Of a DNA stretch of 64,000 nt, positions 10,014 through 19,818 are shown piece by piece. The stretch's first letter is position 1, and the number at the start of each line of letters is the position of its first letter. Source of the DNA: Zea mays. Lineage: Eukaryota > Streptophyta > Magnoliopsida > Poales > Poaceae. The DNA lies in assembly GCF_902167145.1 (NCBI RefSeq), contig NC_050097.1, positions 142,687,982 through 142,751,981 of the forward strand. The letters are read 5' to 3'. The position numbers and the translations under genes were made by a program. The notes under the pieces are model-generated. The model saw only the letters and a list, made by a program, of their open reading frames with translations, was not told where the DNA came from and did no database searches.

Positions 10014-12002
10014 CACTACTACAGGTATCCTCTATACAGGCGGTCCGGTTAGCCTCTACACAGGCGGTTCCAGGAACCGCTTGTGGTGCACCGCCTGTGA
10101 TGTAAAACAACTCTCATGACTGCCAGTGGATAGTGGCAAAGGGAAGCCTTACCTCCCCCCAGCTAGCTACAACTTGTCAGTTGAGGAGAGAACAAAGATT
10201 TGCAAATGTTTGCGTGGGGTCAAAGTGCCCACAGGTTTCTCATCCAATATCAGCAGACTAGTCAGGATGAAGGACTTGTCTCTATTTGGCTACAACTCTC
10301 ATGACTGCCATGTGATGATGACGGTGTTCCTCCCAATTGCGGTAAGATCCCTCGAAACAGAGCATGTCAAAGTTGTCATCACACGCTTGTGTTACTTTTT
10401 CAATGCGGTTTCACAAAAAGTAATAGCTTTAGAAGACTTGGACTATCTAAAGGCATACATGATCGAGACTATGTGCAAGCTTGAAATGTGTTTTCCTCCA
10501 TCATTTTTTGATATGCAAGTACACCTAATCATACATCTCGTGGATCAGATAAAAATATTAGGGCCACTATATTTACATCATATGTTTCAGTTGGAGCGAT
10601 ACCTGGGAGTATTAAAAGGTTATGTGCGAAATCGCGCTCACCCAAAGGGTTCAATCATGGAGGGATACACTACAGAAGAAGTGATTGAGAGCTGTATAGA
10701 TTACATCAGTGACGGAACAATGATAGGTGTGCTTGTACCTAAACATGAGGGTAAACTATGTGGGAGAGGGAGAATGGGCAAGAAAACTTTTCGCGTTGAG
10801 GATTACAAGCTAGTACATTGTGCTCATGGTAGTGTACTACAACATCTCACGATAGCCGAGCCTTACATAGAGGAACACCTGAATGAGCTTCGTAAAGAAA
10901 ATCAGAACCGCACAGAGGACTGGATCATGAGGGAGCACAAACATCGTTTCAGCGAATGGTTAATGGACAAAAACATCCCATTCGGAGACTCTTCGGATGA
11001 GAAAACAATGAAGAATTTGGCTTCTGGGCCATCGTGTTTTGTGACATCATGGCAAGCATATGACATCAATGGGTACACATTCTACACTAAATCAAAAGAC
11101 ATGAAAAGTGTTGCACAAAATAGCGGTGTTCGTATCGATGCTTTTGACCTACATGGACAGAAGACCACATATTTTGGATTCATAGAGGAAATATGGGAAC
11201 TGGATTATGGCCCAAGCATGAAAATACCCTTGTTTAAGTGCCAATGGGTACAACATCCCGTGGGGGTGATAGTGGATAACTACGGACTCACACTGGTAGA
11301 CTTAAAGAAAGTAGGATATAAAGATGACCCGTGGGTTCTCACCGAATGTGTTGCACAAGTGTTCTATGTACTCGATCCAGCAGATGAGAAGATGCATGTA
11401 GTTATTTCTGGAAAGCAAAAAATTGTTGGAGTTGAGAATGTGGGAGACCAAGATGAGGAATACAATAAGTATGAAGAGATGTTCGTCTTTAACGGTCCAG
11501 AGAGAATCAAGCGTGTGGAAAAGAAAATTGATAAGAACTTAAAGCCATACATGCGGAAAAATGGTAGTTCATGAAAAATTGTATGAATCAAATTGTATTT
11601 GTTATCATGTATGATCGACTATGAATTGTGGTTGCCAATTAATTTAAAATCTCTCTAGTTATCTATGTGTGCTATTATAATTCATTTAAATTGTATTTGC
11701 ATATTATTGTTAAAAATTAAATATTAATTCATTTAAATTGTATTTGCATATTTCTGTTAAAAATTAAAATTATTTTCATATTTAAATTGTATTTTCATAT
11801 TTTTACAATCACAGGCGGTTTTGTCTTAGGGTCCGCTTGTGAAAAGGATAGAGCATCACAGGCGGTCCTAAACAAAAACCGCTTGTGATACTATTACATC
11901 ACAGGCGTACTAAACCGCCTGGGACATCACAGGCGGTTTTCTAACCGAACCACCTGTGATGTAAAAATCCTACCGCTTGTATAGAGCCAAATTGTACTAG
12001 TG
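10014..12002 (+). mobile_element. CACTA element C, complete 1989-bp copy
   Basis: The left end is CACTACTACAGGTATCC and the right end on the minus strand is CACTAGTACAATTTGGC. The 3-bp duplication GAA flanks both sides (10011-10013 and 12003-12005). Subterminal motifs acaggcggt / accgcctgtg recur in both orientations near each end (10036-10110 and 11810-11975). The interior is filled by one long open frame for the C-terminal part of a TNP2-type transposase. It sits inside CACTA B, so it inserted later. With clean ends and TSD it looks like a recently mobile internal-deletion derivative. Confidence 0.93.
10126..11574 (+). CDS. TNP2-type transposase C-terminal half (DUF4218 + DUF4216), catalytic region absent
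   Basis: A single uninterrupted 482-codon frame. Residues about 15-210 match the DUF4218 region (landmarks SFGYNSHDCHVM-like block, FFNAVSQKVI, CFPPSFFDMQVHLIIHLV and the YVRNRAHPKGSI stretch). Residues about 300-460 match DUF4216 (FYTKSKDMKSV, YFGFIEEIWELDYG, IPLFKCQWVQHP, QVFYVLDP). Full TNP2-type transposases are about 1000 residues or more and carry the Transposase_21 domain upstream; that whole part is missing, and so is the Transpos_assoc N terminus. The first ATG lies 112 bp after the element end with no obvious promoter. The protein cannot be a complete transposase; it might bind DNA or partner proteins, or be a fortuitous open relic. In CACTA D the same region is split by an intron, whereas here I see none. 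Confidence 0.8.
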   Translation: MDSGKGKPYLPPASYNLSVEERTKICKCLRGVKVPTGFSSNISRLVRMKDLSLFGYNSHDCHVMMTVFLPIAVRSLETEHVKVVITRLCYFFNAVSQKVIALEDLDYLKAYMIETMCKLEMCFPPSFFDMQVHLIIHLVDQIKILGPLYLHHMFQLERYLGVLKGYVRNRAHPKGSIMEGYTTEEVIESCIDYISDGTMIGVLVPKHEGKLCGRGRMGKKTFRVEDYKLVHCAHGSVLQHLTIAEPYIEEHLNELRKENQNRTEDWIMREHKHRFSEWLMDKNIPFGDSSDEKTMKNLASGPSCFVTSWQAYDINGYTFYTKSKDMKSVAQNSGVRIDAFDLHGQKTTYFGFIEEIWELDYGPSMKIPLFKCQWVQHPVGVIVDNYGLTLVDLKKVGYKDDPWVLTECVAQVFYVLDPADEKMHVVISGKQKIVGVENVGDQDEEYNKYEEMFVFNGPERIKRVEKKIDKNLKPYMRKNGSS

Positions 12003-12005
12003 GAA

Positions 12006-12540
12006 TAAGCGAGAGACAGGCACGACGAGGCATACTTGGGACAGTCTGGACATGGACAGCTCGTGGTGGCTCCTGCGAAGGCCGCCAGCGAGACTGAGGA
12101 AGAGTAAGCGGAGGTGAAGGACGAGGCGTCGCGGTGCGCGGCGGAGGCGCTCATGGCCTGTGCGACGAGGACGGGGTGGTGGTGATGGAGAACCACACCT
12201 GCCCTAGGCCCACTTCGACGACCTCATGGACCGTGAGTCCAACTACCTCGATGCCTCTAACCCCAACTCCCTAGAGATCTCTAGTGTCGTGGCCAAGGCA
12301 CTCGTGGCACACACATTGAACCCGGTGGGAGGAGAGTCGTGGCTACGCACACGGGTTACTGCCAGAGGGAGCGCACTGGCGGCTTGAGTGAGGCCACCGG
12401 CTTCCACGCAACGCCCTGCTCATCCGATGGAGGTGGCTGTGAGCGAAGAGGTTAGGGATTAGGGGCAGGGTCTAGGGAGGCGAGGAGGGACAGGGGAGGA
12501 AGTCGGGTAGGTGCGTAGCGACTTGCGAGCGAGCGTCGCA
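12006..12540 (+). other. GC-rich gene-like stretch of CACTA B
   Basis: The composition jumps to GC-rich with long open stretches on both strands (for example 11927-12196 on -). On + an alternative frame reads a VAPAKAASETEEE-like block followed by a stop and EVKDEASRCAAEALMACAT. I recognise no domain. Together with 9715-9995 it may be one captured gene region split by CACTA C. Confidence 0.3.
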
Positions 12541-12769
12541 TGGAGGGGTGACCTACGGAAAGTAAATTTTGCATGTTTTTGGCACATAAATAGAGATATA
12601 ATAAATATTTTAATAAGTGCAACATAGTGACAACGAGATAAAATAAATTTTTAATAAATAAAACAATACGATGTAGACTAAAAGACTTTGTATTGTTGTT
12701 CAATTTCTTACTTTACATATTTTTTGCGTAATTTAGCATCCCAACTACTATGCTTTAGTTAAAAATAAA

Positions 12770-13070
12770 AAGCACGGTTGGAAAATTGCTTAAGTACCAA
12801 AATTAATCTACAGATACGGTTTGCAACGCATGTAAACGTTACAAGCATTCTAGTTACTCTACGCATACGATTGCAACACATGGTAAATGTTGATATGATC
12901 GTATTTACTATACGCATATGGTTTGCAATGCATGTTAAACGTTGCCAGTATCATTGTAATTCAACGGATGTAGGTTGCAACGCATAACAAGCGTTGGACC
13001 TAATCACTTCCAACACATATTACTATACGTTGCCAGGTATATGTTGATATAGGGGGGTTTGTTTTGTAGT
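12770..13070. repeat. Right subterminal repeats and terminus of CACTA B
   Basis: Five or more copies of gcaacgcat..aacgtt-like motifs occur in alternating orientation, followed by the terminal sequence ggggggtttgttttgtagtg. The protease reading frame (GATGATGAGCTG...) resumes within two bases of the end, which fixes the border. Confidence 0.7.
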
Positions 13071-14688
13071 GCGATGATGAGCTGTCAATCCGATGTTTTT
13101 TTATCCTCTTCAACCAGCTGTTTTTCCCAACGGTTAGCTGGTCGATATCTTACAACGAGGTTCTATTGACGGAAGAATTAGAGCGGATCCCTCACATTGA
13201 TTGGTGCCATCTCATTTTCAGCGACATATGTGAAGCTGTCCAGAAATGGCACAATAGGAGCACTAACGTCTCGGTGACGATATACGGGTGTTCCATCGTT
13301 GTTCTTGTAAGTTTCATACTTAATATGGTAAATCTTTTCTTAGATTAATCAATTGCAAGCTGAAAATACATTCATATATTCTGTGTTTACGTTCACTTAT
13401 CTTCATTTGCATATGACTCACATGATATCTATATGTTGTGTTGTTGTATTATTTGGACCACTTGCACCTTGCCGCAGCTCCCAACAACAAAAGTGGCACT
13501 CCGCGCATCAAGTATTTTAACAAGAATATCATAAGGGTGTTGTCAATGGCTGATAAGCGTAAGCCTCGACAGGGTGGCGAATCATTTGGTTATTGCCCTG
13601 TGAGTATTCACTTCTTCTATCATAATTTTAGCTTTATGTCCAATCCATTCATTTTTCAGGTATATTCTAAATTGCACATTTTTTGATACTATATTTGTTT
13701 TGTAGTGTTTCCATGTTGCACAATATAAGGTGTCATCTGTGTTAGGTGTATCACATCAGAATTTTTTTTGTTTTTTACAACAATCTTATCTATGACTATT
13801 TTTAAATTCAATTGATTGTAGTAGTTATCTCATGATCTCACTTGATGCTACGATTCAAGCCATATACATAATCATTAATTTTCATTCGGTTTCATCAGTT
13901 TTGGAGCAGTAGTGAGACTTGTTACGTCACAAAATTGGCATTTATTGGTCAGTTCGAGGTTAGATTACATAACCACATTGTTCTCCGTGTGTCTGTTTCT
14001 TAACATATTTATTCTCTTATTATATTTTTTTACTCCAGTCTACACTAAGGCCAGAATCAAGTGAGGCATACCCAAATGAACATGGCCGACTTCCCAACAT
14101 AAACATCCAACTGCCTCTTATCCAAGATCTGATGTCAACTAAGATCCAACAGCTTCTTGTACATCAACGCTCCAAGTTCCAAGCTAAGTTGCTTGCTTAT
14201 GACTTAGAGGTTGGCAAGATAGTTGCCACTATGAAGCAATGTCTGAATAAGATTGGTAGGAAGTAGTACAAGCTAGCTGATACATTTGGAGAGTTGATTG
14301 ATGAGGTTCTTCGCGCTGAGTCATATAGTTTAGACATTGAAGATAACGTGACACAACCTTGCAATAAATCTGTACCAGGTCAGTTGTCATTTTCATCATA
14401 TATGTATACCTCATGCAAACATATGATGCACTAATTCATAGTTTTCAATGTGTAGAACCAGCCACACAATCTGGTGATTAATTTGTATCTAAACCACTGA
14501 TGACACCCACCTAGATGGAGTCGCAGATGACTCCTAGTCAAGTGGAAAATTTAGTTCTTAGACAATAGGAAGTGCGACGAGTCATCGAGAGTTGCCCTGA
14601 TGAATCTGTTACACCTAATACTGTTAGTATTTAAGTATGACTTATATATAATTTCTGGCTTGATATTGTGCATTTGACATTTATATAT

Positions 14689-15331
14689 TGTTGGGGACTT
14701 GTTCTAAAATGCTATGAGTTAAGAACAAGGCAACATAGAAAATGTTAATCGTTAAGGTCCTTCGTCCTCCGAAGCATTATTTCCCTTAGGATATAATGGT
14801 TTACGGACGAAGGTTATGAAGAACGTACCTTCTTAGATTCATTAGATAATGACAAGAAATGAAATATAAAGAATATAAGAGACAACATGGACAATTATAT
14901 ATTATCATTAGGTATAAACAGAAATATCGTTGAATTACAAGTGTACCTTTAATCAGAATGAAGGTACGAGCGTGACGCAAAAAGCGAATGCCAAGTCAGC
15001 GTGAACAGTACGGGAGTACTGTTCACCTATTTATAGGCACGGGACACAGCCCATATAAAATTACATTCATGCCCTTTACATTTGATAATAATTCTATGGT
15101 AATCTATCGAGGTCTGAATAGCCTTTTCATCTTTAAGTCGGTTTCGTTTTCTGCAACCACGCCGAAGCTTTCCTGCTGACATCTTCGGCATTGTATCAAG
15201 ACCTTCGTATTATCCTAGTCTCCTGGCGTGATAACGACTTGAGTTCGAAGGTACCTGCTCACACATTATACTTCCAGAAATACTGTTAAATCCTGTTTTT
15301 GAGGACCTTCGGATGCCGAAGGTCCCCAACA
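14689..15331 (-). repeat. 3' LTR of the young Tat element
   Basis: 643 bp, TG...CA ends, starts TGTTGGGGACTTG on + and is followed directly by the purine tract gtagcccctcgc. It differs from the other LTR at about four positions (for example the base in ttctAaaatg versus ttctCaaatg). It contains a minus-strand TATA box (CTATAAATAG, 15027-15036) and CTTCGG/CCGAAG motifs. Confidence 0.95.
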
Positions 15332-15343
15332 GTAGCCCCTCGC
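15332..15343 (-). other. Polypurine tract of the young Tat element
   Basis: On the minus strand GCGAGGGGCTAC directly abuts the LTR terminus. The same sequence context is present next to the LTR of the second Tat element at 62950, supporting conservation of this priming site. Confidence 0.8.
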
Positions 15344-15487
15344 AATATTAATTTGTTTGAAATAAAAAATTTAGATTGCGACATGGACGAAGGCTTTACG
15401 CCGAAGGTCCAAAAAAACACCTTCCCTTTGCTAGAATAGCAACATTCACTGACAAGCGGGGTCTTTCAATTTTCAACGCTCTTGGCG

Positions 15488-15495
15488 TATAAATA
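15488..15495 (+). promoter_or_regulatory. TATA box for the antisense gene
   Basis: TATAAATA lies about 150 bp before the ATG of the antisense gene, outside the LTR. A TATAAATA box is found at the equivalent place (63107-63114), about 156 bp before the homologous ATG, in the diverged second Tat element. Conservation of the box and spacing between the two copies argues for an internal promoter that drives transcription opposite to the LTR promoter. Confidence 0.65.
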
Positions 15496-15636
15496 CAGTC
15501 ATACCGCAAACTCATTTGACACGCTCTCTGGCCAATTGCTCCTGTTCACTCAATTTTTAGCTCTTGTGCACTAAGATTTGTTAAGCCTTTAGTTTTGAAG
15601 CTTCGGCTTTGAAAATAGTTTTTAGTGTCTCCGAAG

Positions 15637-18600
15637 ATGTCTGAAGATAAGAAGACTGCTGCTGAGATGAAGCTGAGCCTGGACGAAGAGAAAAACTTGG
15701 GATTTCTTATAGCAATGTCAAAGACCAATACAGAAAAAATCACCAAGGAGATTCTGGAAGGTTTGTCTGAAGATACTGGTGATAGTGACAGCTATGATGT
15801 GGACAGTGGTGGTGAGGACTCCGAAGATCGTCCCTGGCGACCAAGCCATTCAGTTTATGGTAAATCAACTATCAAAGAGAACCATCTTGCCAACATGAGA
15901 GGAAGGTATTTCCGGGATTTATCCATTGTGAGGGCCGACGAAGGGGAAAAAACGTGCCCACACCCTGAAGAAAATGAAGTCGTGGTGTTCCGAAGCTTTT
16001 TGAAAGCTGGACTGCGATTTCCTTTGAGCAGCTTCGTCGTGGAGGTGCTGAAAATCTTCGAAGTCTATCTTCACCAACTTACCCCCGAAGCAATCATAAA
16101 GCTAAATATCTTCGTGTGGGCCGTGAGAAGCCAAGGCTTGCAGCCTGATGCAAAAAGCTTCTGCAACATACACGAATTATCATACGAAACAAAACCTTGG
16201 GGCAAAGAACAGTATCACAATAATTTTGGCTGCTACAGCTTCGTTTCCCGGTCCGGGTCAAGCTGTCCAGTGCCAACCTTTCGGAAGAGATGGCCCGGAG
16301 ATTGGATGACAGAATGGTTTTATGTTAAAAATGATCTGACAGTACGAGAAGATATCAAAGGTATAATCATGCGCCCTATTTGGCAAAGCTTCGGCCTTCG
16401 GAGGCTGAAGGTTGAAATGAATGAAGCTGCCGAAGAATGCCAGAGGGCCTTCGGCGCAGTCTGCTCTTTCATTGGAACGAGAGACTTAGTACAAGAGCAT
16501 ATTGCCTTCAGGGTATGGCCACTTGCGGAGAAATGGGAAATGCCACAAGAAACAGTAAAAGAGGCCGACGAAGGTGGACTTATCAGGTTGAAGTACACTT
16601 TTAAATTTGGAGATAAATTCGTTGAACCAGATGATGACTGGTTAAAAAGTATTGAAAATTTAAGTGATGAACTGCTTGGGGCTTATTCGAAGGCCGAAGA
16701 CACTGCAATGTCAGCAGCCTTCGGAGGCCGAAAAAAGAAGAGGCTGAATCGGGTATTTGATGCAATCGGGTTTGTCTACCCTGACTATTGCTATCCCATT
16801 CGAAGGCAGAAGAGGAAAAACACAATCTCTGCAAAAGAAGAAGCTGCAACTGCTCCTAGGGAGCCAGAACCGAAAAGAAAGAAGTTAAAGGTCCTTACAC
16901 ATCGGCCGCGGTATATTGAACCAGCTTCGGTGCCTGAGTTTACCGGAGAAACCTCTTCGGCCACCGAAGCTAAAAAACCAATCGAGCCAACCTTGCTGCC
17001 AGAAGTCACAGAAACGGCCGAAGTGCCAACAAAGATAGAATTAGAGCAATCAAAAATTTTGTTATCAGAAACGAAGGAGAAAGCCAAAGCGCCGTTCTCA
17101 GAAAAAATGGAAGAGGTAAAAACAGCAACTGAGGGATCCAAAACATCAGAAGTTTTGAGTCCTGCGACAAACATTGAGACAGCAAAAAATCCAAAAGTGC
17201 CAGCAGTGACTCCAAAAAGAAAGAGAATGGCTAATGTGCTAGATGTACTGGAAACGATCAAATCTTCAAGCACACCTCCGCAAAGGGCTGCAGTTAGTCC
17301 TGAAACAACTGAAATTTCTGGTTCTAAAGTTCCAGGGCAAGAGATCGAAGCCGAAGCTGGGCCCCCAGAGCCTGTAAAGATAAAATCCTTGGAAAGTGAG
17401 GCAGAAAAATTAACAAAGCCAACTTTAGTTGAAGAAACCAGTGTTATTGCCCCCGAAGCATCCCCCAAAGTTCGTGATTATATTGTTCGTCATGCTTCGG
17501 GGAAAAAACTATCAGAAAAAGAAAAGCAAGAGGCCCAGCACTATGCCCAAAAACTGAAATATCCAAAAGGGGCGTTAATATTCAATGGCAGTGGAGAAGA
17601 AGACTTCTTGTATTGTCTTCCCGACAGCAAGGAAATTTCTGTCTGCCGGGAGATTAGCAGGAGCTTCGGATTCCCAACTTTAGAAGACGGGCTCTCGGTG
17701 CTATCGAAGAACGATCTGGCCGACAGCCTAGCTTACAATAGCTTAAAGGTGCGACAAATGAAATCCTTGTATCTTTTGTTGACTCCAAAATTTTTCGTTT
17801 GTTTAAACCTATTGACGCACACATATTTTTCTTTGCAGGGCTTGATACTTAGCAATGCCCTTAGGGCACAGAAGGATGTTGAAGACGAAGGGTGTTCTAT
17901 AGCCCTGAGCAACCTTCGTTCCGAAGTTATTGAACTGAGGAACGAAGGTCTCGAAAAAGATAAAATGTTGTACTCGTTGATAAATAAAATAAAGGAGGAC
18001 GAAGCTGCTTTTAAAAGTCAAGCTGAAGCTCAGAAGCGCGAAATTGAAGACCTTCGGAAACAACTGGCCAGAGCCAAAGAAGAACGCATACTTGAAGAAA
18101 CAAAGCGAGAACTCAGCGACCAATGGGCCGATCACCTAGAAATAACTGTTGAAGAGCTTCGTTCGTCCAAAAAGCGATGTTACAACAAATCTATAGAATG
18201 TGTTAAGAAGTTAAAGGCTAGCTTCGCCAAGGTCGGCGCATTCTCAAGTGAGGAAAACTTTTCGAGGGGCAATCCCGAAGGTGTCATCGAATGGATTGAC
18301 CACGAAGCTGAAGCCTTCGAAGAAATTTTAAATAGCCGAGGAGATATATGTGCCTTCTCTGGCGCCAGAGGGATTGCCACCATCTTAGAGAAGAAGGGCT
18401 GCGAACATGTAAAGATTTTAGCTCAATCCGAAGCTGCTTTGCCCTTTGAAGATGCAAAAGATCCTTCGGCTGAAGCTAGTATAGTTGGTGGAAAATTTTT
18501 TACTGATATCTGGGATAATGGTGGCCGAGAAATGGCCGGAGAAATTATTCGAAGAAGTGAAAAGGGCATTCACGATGCTAGAGAAGTAGCTGAGGCCGCT

Positions 18601-18861
18601 GAAAAGAACGCAGAGGCCGAAGGTCAATTAGGTATTAACTAATAGCTTTTATCGTGTTGTAATCTTAGATTTTAAGGTTTGTTTGCAATTTGTAATAGCA
18701 ATGTATCCGTATCCTTTGTTACTTCAGATCCTGCTAAAGCGTCTTCGGGCCCTCAGCCGAAAGGAGACGACGAAATTAAAAAGATGGCTGAAGATATTAT
18801 GGACGAAGTCGTCAATCGGCTCCTGAACGAGGCTGCCGAAGTCGTTTTGAGAGAAGATTAA
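15637..18861 (+). CDS. Antisense gene of Tat element: Transposase_28-type N-terminal region plus coiled coil, two introns predicted
   Basis: Predicted exons 15637-17748, 17839-18622 and 18728-18861 give 1009 residues. The introns (90 and 105 bp) have GT/AG ends and acceptors ctttgcag and cttcag. The first is phase 0 and itself stop-free; the second contains the stop that would end the unspliced frame at 18642. The ATG (MSEDKK) is chosen because the second Tat copy starts with the same context (MSKDKK). Residues about 35-70 are acidic; about 75-380 resemble the Pfam Transposase_28 (putative gypsy-type transposon) region with landmarks MRGRYFRDLSIVRAD, LKAGLRFPLSSFVVEVL and FYVKNDL. About 380-680 are Glu/Pro/Thr-rich with basic clusters (EPKRKKLKV) suggestive of nuclear import, and about 720-850 are heptad-rich coiled coil. 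It runs opposite to gag. No stop or frameshift is seen. Its function is unknown; despite the domain name there is no evidence that it is a transposase. Confidence 0.8.
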
Positions 18862-19815
18862 GTATTCTTGTAAAACAAAAACTTCGGAAATGTAATATAC
18901 TAACATTTGGTAACCACAAATGTAATATACCTATTTTTGTTAGCCAATTCTTTACGATGCATGAAACTTTACACGTACCGCTTTTGAGTCTTTGACGAAA
19001 AAACACCTTCCCTTCTTTTCATGCTTCGTGAAGAAGAATTTTTCATTGTCACAACAATATCCAATGTTCTGATGAATAATATCCAGGCTTCGTAAAAATA
19101 TTTTCCGAAGCTACTTTTCCGAAGATCAATGATGTATCTTTTGGTGACTGATTTCTGTCTCTCTTTTTGTTTTCAAAACATTCTTCCGTAGATTGATAAT
19201 GTGTCCACCTCTTGTGCCATGTGCAAGATGATGTATGATGCTTATGCTATGCGAAATGATGCGATGATGTTATGTTATGTGAGATGATGTTTACTCCAAA
19301 GATATACACGCATCCCTGCAATAAAACACAATCTTTTATAAGCCTCCCTTAGGAGCTTCTTCGCCTTTTACTTCAGCGGAATCAGCGTTTATTTTTCGCT
19401 GTAAGCCTCCCTTAGGAGCTTCTTCGCCTTTTACTTTCAGCGGTATTCGCGTTGACTTTTCGCGCTTCGCCTTTTACTTAGGCGGTATCAGCGTTGACTT
19501 TTCGCTGTATGCTCTGCATTCCCTTTGGAACGACTTTGGAGCAGAAAACTTACACTGTGCTCCCTTTGGAACGACTTTTTGTGACTTCGGTAAACTTACT
19601 CTGCGTTCCTTAGAACGACTTTTTGTTGCTTCGAAGAATTTTCGATAGTTCGAAGGTCGTCTTTGGAATTTTCGATATTTTAACCAATATATGCCTGTGA
19701 AGAAAGTATATTTTCCTTGTAGGAATCAACGAAACTAATTACATGAAACCTAAACAATGTCCTTTATTACAGAAAATAAAACTGAATGAAAAAGATTGCT
19801 ATTAAGGTAGGATAT
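18862..19815. other. Spacer between the two convergent genes of the Tat element
   Basis: This is where pol would be expected if the element were complete, but no protease, RT, RNase H or integrase motif is present in any frame. It is AT-rich with CTTCGG/CGAAG motifs shared with the LTRs and contains two short tandem arrays (listed separately). Poly(A) signals for both convergent transcripts would lie here. Confidence 0.7.
19339..19640. repeat. Two adjacent short tandem arrays in the Tat spacer
   Basis: Array 1 (19339-19508) has two and a half units of about 63 bp containing taagcctcccttaggagc, cttcgccttttact and ttttcgctg. Array 2 (about 19510-19635) repeats a roughly 43-bp unit with ccctttggaacgact. 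Tandem arrays between pol and the 3' LTR are common in Tat/Ogre-type elements. Confidence 0.85.
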
Positions 19816-19818
19816 TCG

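Larger units (their letters stand above)
6603..13070. mobile_element. CACTA element B inserted in an exon of the Ulp1-type gene
   Basis: The protease reading frame breaks at about 6602 and resumes at 13071. The right end, read on the minus strand, starts CACTACAAAACAAACCCCCC. Both ends hold palindromic subterminal motifs of the type caacgcttatatgtgttgg (6625-6905) and gcaacgcat..aacgtt (12818-13050), typical of CACTA elements. The left CACTA terminus itself is missing or degraded, and I see no clean 3-bp TSD. No transposase of its own is visible; the interior carries gene-like fragments and the nested 2 kb CACTA C. It is therefore non-autonomous. The alternative, a non-CACTA element with a chance CACTA end, is less likely given matching subterminal motifs on both sides. 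Confidence 0.65.

Noticed and set aside
15637..18861. A genuine DNA transposase, because of the Transposase_28 label
   Set aside because: The gene lies antisense within an LTR retrotransposon with LTRs, primer site and purine tract, and has no DDE-type catalytic signature that I can see; the domain name is historical.
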